From: Bacteroidales bacterium
GTDB taxonomy: Bacteria; Bacteroidota; Bacteroidia; Bacteroidales; WCHB1-69
Length of the DNA stretch: 13,440 nucleotides
Direction of reading: 5' to 3'
Assembly: GCA_016285615.1 (NCBI GenBank)
Contig: JAEERB010000064.1
Location: forward strand, 1 to 13,440
In this document: in pieces, positions 9,047 to 13,440 of the stretch
Numbering within the stretch: the first letter of the stretch is position 1
Layout: each line of letters opens with the position of its first letter
Translations under genes and position numbers: made by a program
The notes under the pieces: generated by a model
Told to the model about the DNA's origin: nothing
The model's database searches: none
What the model saw: the letters and a program-made list of their open reading frames with translations, nothing else

Positions 9047-9253
9047 TACGCCAAGAAGCCCGACAACATGAACAAGAAGAGAAAAGTGATCCGTGGCGGT
9101 TCTTGGAAAGATGTAAGCTACTACACCACCGTATTTGCCAAGACTTTCGAATATCAAGACACTTGCAAATCGTATGTTGGTTTCCGTTGCGTACAATCCT
9201 ATATGGGTCGTCAGAGAGGCGATAGCCAAAGACACGATTCTCACATCTACTAA
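9047..9253 (+). pseudogene. gldK: C-terminal part of gldK beyond the in-frame stop
   Basis: The gldK reading frame goes on after the TAA with TAC GCC AAG, giving YAKKPDNMNKKRKV and then RGGSWKD (RGGSW at codons 425-429 of the full gene). YEYQDTCKSYVGFRCVQSYMG follows, with GFR at 454-456. These are the standard C-terminal motifs of the FGE-sulfatase fold in GldK. The frame closes with tandem stops TAA TAG at 9251-9256. No other stop or frameshift is present, so the lesion is a single codon. An ATG at 9068 could start a 61-residue piece, but that would have no signal peptide and would remain in the cytoplasm, so it could not complete GldK in the periplasm. Confidence 0.8.
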
Positions 9254-9302
9254 TAGTAGAAAACAACGAACAAAGAACAAATTAAATAGACAATTAACCA
9301 AT

Positions 9303-9318
9303 AAATCATTAACCTAAA
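9303..9318 (+). promoter_or_regulatory. Shared leader motif before gldL
   Basis: AAATCATTAACCTAAA occurs 12 bases before the gldL ATG. The same 16 bases with one difference lie before gldM (10263-10278). It may be an A/T-rich, unstructured ribosome landing site used instead of a Shine-Dalgarno sequence; this role is inferred. Confidence 0.35.
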
Positions 9319-9330
9319 AATTTAAACATT

Positions 9331-10242
9331 ATGTCATTTCTGAACAACTTAGTTAGAACTAAAGGCTGGAAAAACTTTATGGCCAAATTGTACGGCTGGG
9401 GCGCCTCAGTTGTAATCTTAGGAGCACTTTTCAAAATCCTCCACTTACCTGGTGCAAACATTATGCTGATGTTAGGTATGTGTACCGAGTCAATCATCTT
9501 CTTCTTCTCGGCATTCGAACCTACTCACGTTGAATTCAACTGGGCATTAGTTTATCCCGAATTAGCTACTGGTGAAGACATTGAAATGGGTGAAACCAGA
9601 AAAGATGCTAAGAAAGGTATCAAAGGTGAAACTCCTACCCAACAATTAGACCATATGTTAGAAGAAGCCAAGATTGGTCCCGAACTGATTGAAAGTTTAG
9701 CTAACGGTATGAGAAACTTGAGCGAAAACGCCAAGAAACTGTCAGGTACCGCCGACGCAGCTGTAGTTACTGACAGCTACACCAGCAACTTGGCCAAAGC
9801 CGCTGAATCAGTAAGAAATCTGTCATTAGAATATGACAAGACCGCTTCTGCTCTTTCAAAAGATTCTAACATTTCTGAAAGCTATCTGAACAATGTTCAA
9901 AAAGCCAGCACCGCTGTTGCTAACCTTGCCACGATTTACGAAAACACCACTAAGGCTATCCAATCTGACACAGGTTCTTACAACCAGCAACTGGAAAAAC
10001 TGAACCAGAACCTTTCTTCTATCAACGCCATGTACGAAATGCAGTTACAGAACTCCAAATCGTTACTTGACAACTCCAAACTGTTCGAAGACAATATCAA
10101 GACCTATACAGATAACCTCAATTCTACTCTGGCCAATACCACCAAGTACAAAGAAGAGATTGATAAGTTAACCAAGAATGTAGCTATGTTAAGCACCGTT
10201 TACGGCAACATGCTGGCTGCTATGAATGTAAACAAAGGCTAA
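9331..10242 (+). CDS. gldL: Type IX secretion motor protein GldL/PorL
   Basis: GldL is the inner-membrane stator-like subunit that with GldM converts proton motive force into movement powering the T9SS and gliding. The 303 residues start with KGWKNFMAKLYGWGASVVILGALFK and contain two transmembrane helices, about residues 18-37 and 42-62. Charged residues within or beside them match those known to matter in Flavobacterium GldL: Lys35 (K27 there), Glu53 (E49, in helix 2) and Glu63 (E59, in SAFEP). The rest (about 75-303) is a cytoplasmic tail rich in heptad-like Leu/Asn/Lys/Ser segments, probably coiled coil. Arginine is encoded only by AGA (4 of 4). It is followed by gldM after 52 bases. Length, start and motifs look complete. 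Confidence 0.94.
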   Translation: MSFLNNLVRTKGWKNFMAKLYGWGASVVILGALFKILHLPGANIMLMLGMCTESIIFFFSAFEPTHVEFNWALVYPELATGEDIEMGETRKDAKKGIKGETPTQQLDHMLEEAKIGPELIESLANGMRNLSENAKKLSGTADAAVVTDSYTSNLAKAAESVRNLSLEYDKTASALSKDSNISESYLNNVQKASTAVANLATIYENTTKAIQSDTGSYNQQLEKLNQNLSSINAMYEMQLQNSKSLLDNSKLFEDNIKTYTDNLNSTLANTTKYKEEIDKLTKNVAMLSTVYGNMLAAMNVNKG

Positions 10243-10262
10243 TACCAAAATCTTCTAAACTA

Positions 10263-10278
10263 AAATCATTAACTTAAA
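10263..10278 (+). promoter_or_regulatory. Shared leader motif before gldM
   Basis: AAATCATTAACTTAAA lies 16 bases before the gldM ATG and differs at one base from the motif at 9303-9318 before gldL. See that entry for the proposed role. Confidence 0.35.
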
Positions 10279-10294
10279 CTAAAAGAAAAATACT

Positions 10295-11905
10295 ATGGGT
10301 GCAACAAATTGTCCGGAAACCCCTAGGCAGAAGATGATCGGTATGATGTACCTCGTTCTTACCGCCATGTTGGCGTTGAACGTGTCGACCGACATTCTGA
10401 ACTCTTTCGGGGTTGTAGATGAGACCTTAAAAGTATCTACAAAGAATGTGGAAGGCAAAGTATCCAAAGACTATGCCTTTATAGAGAAGCAGAAAGCATT
10501 ACTTGGCGAAGCCAAAGTAAAAGACGCTGCTGATAAAGCTTACAAACTGAGAAAATTGAGCGATGACATGGTCAATTACATTGAAAAAATGAAAGATGAC
10601 ATGCTCGATTACACTGATGGCGGCCATTTGGATGACAAAGGTCAACCTAAGACCGTTAGAACCATGAAGGCTAAAGACAACTTCGACAAACCTACCGACT
10701 TCATGATCAACAAAGGTCACGCTAAAGAGTTGAAAGCCAAAATTAAACAATACAAGGAAGAAGCTCTTAAACTCGTTGATCCTAAAAATCGTGAATCTGT
10801 AAAAGCAGCTTTAGGTTTGGAAGTTGACGGTGAGTATAAAAATGCTGAAGGCGCAAAAGAATCTTGGGAAGACCACAACTTCTTCCACATTGTGAACGCC
10901 GCTGCCGTTACCCTTTTGAACAAGACCGTTCAAGAAGTAAGAAACGCCGAATCAACCTGTATGAATGACATTATTTCATCTATCAGCGCTGACGACTTCA
11001 AGTTCGACTCTGTAACTGGTAAGGCTATTCCCAAATCACAAATGGTATTCTCTGGCGACCACTATCAGGCTGACATCATCGTAGCCGCTTTCGACTCGAA
11101 AACCAACATCACCGCTTACTATAAGATGGGTGCCGACACTTTGACAGAAAGTGAAATTGGCGGAGCTCAAGAACTTATTGGTGAAGGTGGTATCTGCAAA
11201 CTGGACCTGCCTGCTGGCGGCGTTGGTGAGCAGAAATACGCTGGTTTGATCAAGCTGAAAGCTCCTGATGGAACCGACAAATTCTACAGCTTCAAAGACA
11301 AATACACCATCGTAAAGCCCACGGCTACCGTTGCTGCTGAAAAGATGAATGTATTGTATGCTGCTATTCCGAACCCCGTATCCGTATCTGCTCCTGTAGC
11401 TCCCGAAAAACTGAGAGTATCGTTCCCCGGTGCATCAGCTACATCGAAAGGTGCTGGTATGTATGACGTAACCGTTCCCGAAAGCATGGCTGGTAAATCC
11501 ATCAATGTTACGGTAAGCGCCGACTTGGGTGGCAAGACTCAAGCTTTGGGATCAACCACTTTCCGTGTTAAGAGAGTCCCCAACCCCACCTCCTACATTG
11601 GAGCAAGCATTTGGGGTGGCAAACGCTCGAAACAGGAATTGCTGGCTAACCCGTTCATCTCTGCACGTATGGGTGAAGACTTCGCATACGACTTGAGCTG
11701 GAAAGTATTATCATACAGAGTTACTTTCGTTGTAAGAGGCGTTGAAGATCCTCCCATTGCAGTTGCAGGCGGCCAATTCAGCGAATCTGTTAAGGCTAAG
11801 ATCAACTCGGCAAGTTCGAACACTACTATCCAATTCACGGATATCAAGGTTTCTTCCATTGCTGGTACCAGAACCTTACGCGATATTATGGTCAGAATCC
11901 GATAA
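10295..11905 (+). CDS. gldM: Type IX secretion motor protein GldM/PorM
   Basis: GldM crosses the inner membrane once inside the GldL pentamer and extends through the periplasm to touch the GldK/GldN ring. The N-terminal signature PRQKMIGMMYLVLTAMLALNVS (positions 10-31) gives one transmembrane helix at about 14-34, preceded by Arg11. The equivalent Arg9 in Flavobacterium is thought to interact with the GldL glutamate. The periplasmic part has a helical D1 region (about 40-220), then beta-rich D2-D4 domains. NPVSVSAPVAPEKLRVSFPGA starts a D3-like domain near residue 360. The C-terminal region contains RVPNPTSYIGASIWGGKRSKQEL and ends in TRTLRDIMVRIR. At 536 residues it is of normal length. gldN starts 21 bases after its stop. 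Confidence 0.94.
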   Translation: MGATNCPETPRQKMIGMMYLVLTAMLALNVSTDILNSFGVVDETLKVSTKNVEGKVSKDYAFIEKQKALLGEAKVKDAADKAYKLRKLSDDMVNYIEKMKDDMLDYTDGGHLDDKGQPKTVRTMKAKDNFDKPTDFMINKGHAKELKAKIKQYKEEALKLVDPKNRESVKAALGLEVDGEYKNAEGAKESWEDHNFFHIVNAAAVTLLNKTVQEVRNAESTCMNDIISSISADDFKFDSVTGKAIPKSQMVFSGDHYQADIIVAAFDSKTNITAYYKMGADTLTESEIGGAQELIGEGGICKLDLPAGGVGEQKYAGLIKLKAPDGTDKFYSFKDKYTIVKPTATVAAEKMNVLYAAIPNPVSVSAPVAPEKLRVSFPGASATSKGAGMYDVTVPESMAGKSINVTVSADLGGKTQALGSTTFRVKRVPNPTSYIGASIWGGKRSKQELLANPFISARMGEDFAYDLSWKVLSYRVTFVVRGVEDPPIAVAGGQFSESVKAKINSASSNTTIQFTDIKVSSIAGTRTLRDIMVRIR

Positions 11906-11926
11906 TCAAATTAAAACTTATAAGTC

Positions 11927-12889
11927 ATGAAAAAATTTGTTTTGTCAATCGCATTATTAACCGTTGCAGTAGTGGCTTTCGCACAATACGAAGAGCCTAC
12001 TTCATACGACACAACGGGAAGCACAATGCAACAGCCTATCCGTCCTCCGGTAGAAATGGCATGGACTCAAGACGATGTAGGTGATTTCTCAGACCCTGTG
12101 GCCTACGTTCACCAACGTCAAGCCGATGTTATGTACTATCATACCATTTGGCGCACCATCGATTTGAGAGAAAAGATGAACCATCATCTCTATTTCCCGA
12201 TGGAACAAAGAGGTACCTGGCGTAGCTTGGCTCAAGTTATCATGGATGCCCTTGATTTGGACAACCCAGATAACGAAAACGCCCTCCGCCTCTACACCGA
12301 CGAGTTCTGCAACATTCCTAAATCAAAGGAAGAAGCCAAAGACGGTATGGTACAAAGAAGACAAATTGAACAAATTGACCCCGAAACTTTTGAAGTTATA
12401 GGAACTATCGAATTGGAAGAAAAACACCAAGCCAAAGAGGTTACTTACTATAACATAAAGGAAATCTGGTTCTTCGACAAAGAGCGTTCCGTACTGGATG
12501 TCAGAATCCTCGAAATCGAACCCATGATTGAATACGAAAAAGAGTTGAACACGGGTGATCCTGGCCAAAATGGTGGCGCTGACGACGATATGGAAGCTGT
12601 TGCTGCACAAAAACAGAAAAAACGTCTTGGCTACATCATGTACGACGAGTTGAGACCGTTCTTGGCAAAACAGGAAGTTTTCAACAAGCAAAACAACGCA
12701 GCCAGATTGTCACTGGACGATGTACTCACTTGGAAACGCGAATTCAACAGCTACATCTATGCTGAACAGAACGTTTACAACGACAGATACATCAGCGATT
12801 ACCTTGCCAATGCTCGTGACCAAAGAATTGAATCGGAAAAAATTACCGAAAAGATTCGTACATTCGAACACGACCTTTGGGAATTCTAA
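11927..12889 (+). CDS. gldN: Type IX secretion ring protein GldN/PorN
   Basis: GldN (PorN) is a periplasmic protein that joins lipoprotein GldK in the ring-shaped T9SS complex. The 320 residues begin with a signal peptide ending VVAFAQ (cleavage before Gln20 or Tyr21). The mature N-terminal part is proline-rich. The family core includes YHTIWRTIDLREKMNHHLYFP near residue 65, RSLAQVIMDAL, EVTYYNIKEIWFFDKERSVLDVRILEIEPM near 165, and RLGYIMYDELRPFLAKQEVFNKQNNAARLSLDDVL near 235. A Gly/Asp-rich loop around 213-222 looks flexible. It is the last gene of the operon, followed at about 30 bases by a strong terminator. A truncated GldK would leave GldN without its usual ring partner. Confidence 0.93.
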   Translation: MKKFVLSIALLTVAVVAFAQYEEPTSYDTTGSTMQQPIRPPVEMAWTQDDVGDFSDPVAYVHQRQADVMYYHTIWRTIDLREKMNHHLYFPMEQRGTWRSLAQVIMDALDLDNPDNENALRLYTDEFCNIPKSKEEAKDGMVQRRQIEQIDPETFEVIGTIELEEKHQAKEVTYYNIKEIWFFDKERSVLDVRILEIEPMIEYEKELNTGDPGQNGGADDDMEAVAAQKQKKRLGYIMYDELRPFLAKQEVFNKQNNAARLSLDDVLTWKREFNSYIYAEQNVYNDRYISDYLANARDQRIESEKITEKIRTFEHDLWEF

Positions 12890-12917
12890 TCAAGCAAAAC
12901 AAATTTTTTCATGATAG

Positions 12918-12950
12918 AACAGGTCAAGAGCAATCTTGACCTGTTTTTTT
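12918..12950 (+). terminator. Intrinsic terminator of the T9SS operon
   Basis: AACAGGTCAAGA (12918-12929) pairs perfectly with TCTTGACCTGTT (12934-12945), a 12-base-pair stem closed by the GNRA-type loop GCAA. Seven T residues follow. It lies 29 bases after the gldN stop and ends the porP-gldKLMN transcript. Confidence 0.93.
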
Positions 12951-12952
12951 AG

Positions 12953-12960
12953 TAATTTTG
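12953..12960 (+). promoter_or_regulatory. Candidate -7 box for the downstream secreted-protein gene
   Basis: TAATTTTG matches TAnnTTTG and starts 3 bases after the terminator T tract. The only upstream TTG (12936-12938) lies inside the terminator stem, 14 bases away. A start just downstream would leave a short leader of about 15-20 bases before the ATG at 12983. Confidence 0.5.
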
Positions 12961-12982
12961 CCTAACTAAAATAGATACGACA

Positions 12983-13440
12983 ATGAAAAGAATCTGTTCT
13001 ACCCTATTCCTCCTTTGTCTAACATTTATCGCATTTGGACAGCATATCACCTACGAAGATCTCCGTATGGGTAAGAGTGCCAAAGAACTGACTGGTTCGC
13101 TCAACGGCGCCAATATCGACTCGTACACGGCATCGGATGGTATCACCTACACATCAGGTAGCGAGATTGTTTTCGGGATGCCTTACAACGGCGGCAAATT
13201 CTACAACAATATGTTTGACCGTACCACCGATGTGCTTAACACTTTGAGTGACACACCGCCAGCAGATACGCGCATAGCAAGTCGTTACGGCGGGAAAGCC
13301 TCTATCAAGAAGATACTATGCGTACCTACAGACGGTTTTAACCGACGCACCTCGGGCTGCAAAATATACGTTGTTTTAAACCGCGGCGGTTTGGCTATCA
13401 CCAACTTTGAAAGTGCCTTGGACCAAGGGGAAATACAATC
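12983..13440 (+). CDS. Secreted protein of unknown function (C-terminus beyond window)
   Basis: I do not recognise this gene. The open frame from the ATG at 12983 gives 152 residues before the window ends. Residues 1-19 form a signal peptide (MKRICSTLFLLCLTFIAFGQ region, cleavage probably before Gln20), so the protein is exported to the periplasm or beyond. The mature part starts HITYEDLRMGKSAKELTGSLNG. It then has Gly/Tyr/Thr-rich segments such as DGITYTSGSEIVFGMPYNGGKFYNN, and a stretch with two Cys (ILCVPTDGFNRRTSGCKIYVVLNRGG) that could form a disulfide. It has no lipobox. A terminator and its own -7 box separate it from gldN, so it need not be functionally tied to the T9SS. Whether it carries a T9SS C-terminal sorting domain cannot be seen here. 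Confidence 0.8.
   Translation, partial: MKRICSTLFLLCLTFIAFGQHITYEDLRMGKSAKELTGSLNGANIDSYTASDGITYTSGSEIVFGMPYNGGKFYNNMFDRTTDVLNTLSDTPPADTRIASRYGGKASIKKILCVPTDGFNRRTSGCKIYVVLNRGGLAITNFESALDQGEIQ

Noticed and set aside
8714..9301. 195-residue open frame on the minus strand across the gldK stop
   Set aside because: It is antisense to gldK and gains its length from codon bias; it shows no signal or domain and does not explain the broken gldK.

Overview
The window is from a member of the Bacteroidota, most likely order Bacteroidales. Four things point there: a porP-gldK-gldL-gldM-gldN cluster (type IX secretion system core), promoter boxes of the Bacteroidota form TAnnTTTG, A/T-rich leaders without Shine-Dalgarno sequences, and secreted proteins with signal peptides ending in FAQ or AFAQ. 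It reads as core chromosome. I see no mobile element, phage gene, CRISPR array, tRNA or rRNA.

Left part, minus strand (1-1865): cstA, a carbon-starvation-type membrane transporter, overlaps by 14 bases the start of a HAD-IIIA (GmhB-like) phosphatase that runs off the left edge. A divergent promoter region (1866-2100) separates cstA from two plus-strand genes in tandem (2101-2988). These encode small exported proteins, each made of two PepSY-like repeats; one is a predicted lipoprotein and the other a soluble periplasmic protein. A bidirectional terminator (3006-3039) ends both this pair and the convergent sufS gene (3038-4240, minus), a PLP-dependent cysteine desulfurase for Fe-S cluster assembly. 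sufS shares a short divergent promoter region with gyrB (4396-6372, plus), the ATPase/TOPRIM subunit of DNA gyrase.

After a strong terminator behind gyrB and a 369-base A/T-rich intergenic region (terminator, A-tract tandem repeat, promoter, long leader) comes the T9SS operon, porP-gldK-gldL-gldM-gldN (6742-12889). In this system GldL and GldM form the inner-membrane proton-driven motor, GldK and GldN form the periplasmic ring under the outer membrane, and PorP/SprF is an outer-membrane partner. A GNRA-loop terminator closes the operon. One more gene for a secreted protein of unknown function begins at 12983 and leaves the window.

The main anomaly is in gldK. An isolated in-frame TAA (9044-9046) splits an otherwise intact reading frame. 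The 68 codons after it still carry the conserved C-terminal motifs of the fold (RGGSW, GFR). The gene is therefore either a recent nonsense allele, a sequencing or assembly error, or a recoded stop. The other four T9SS genes look intact.
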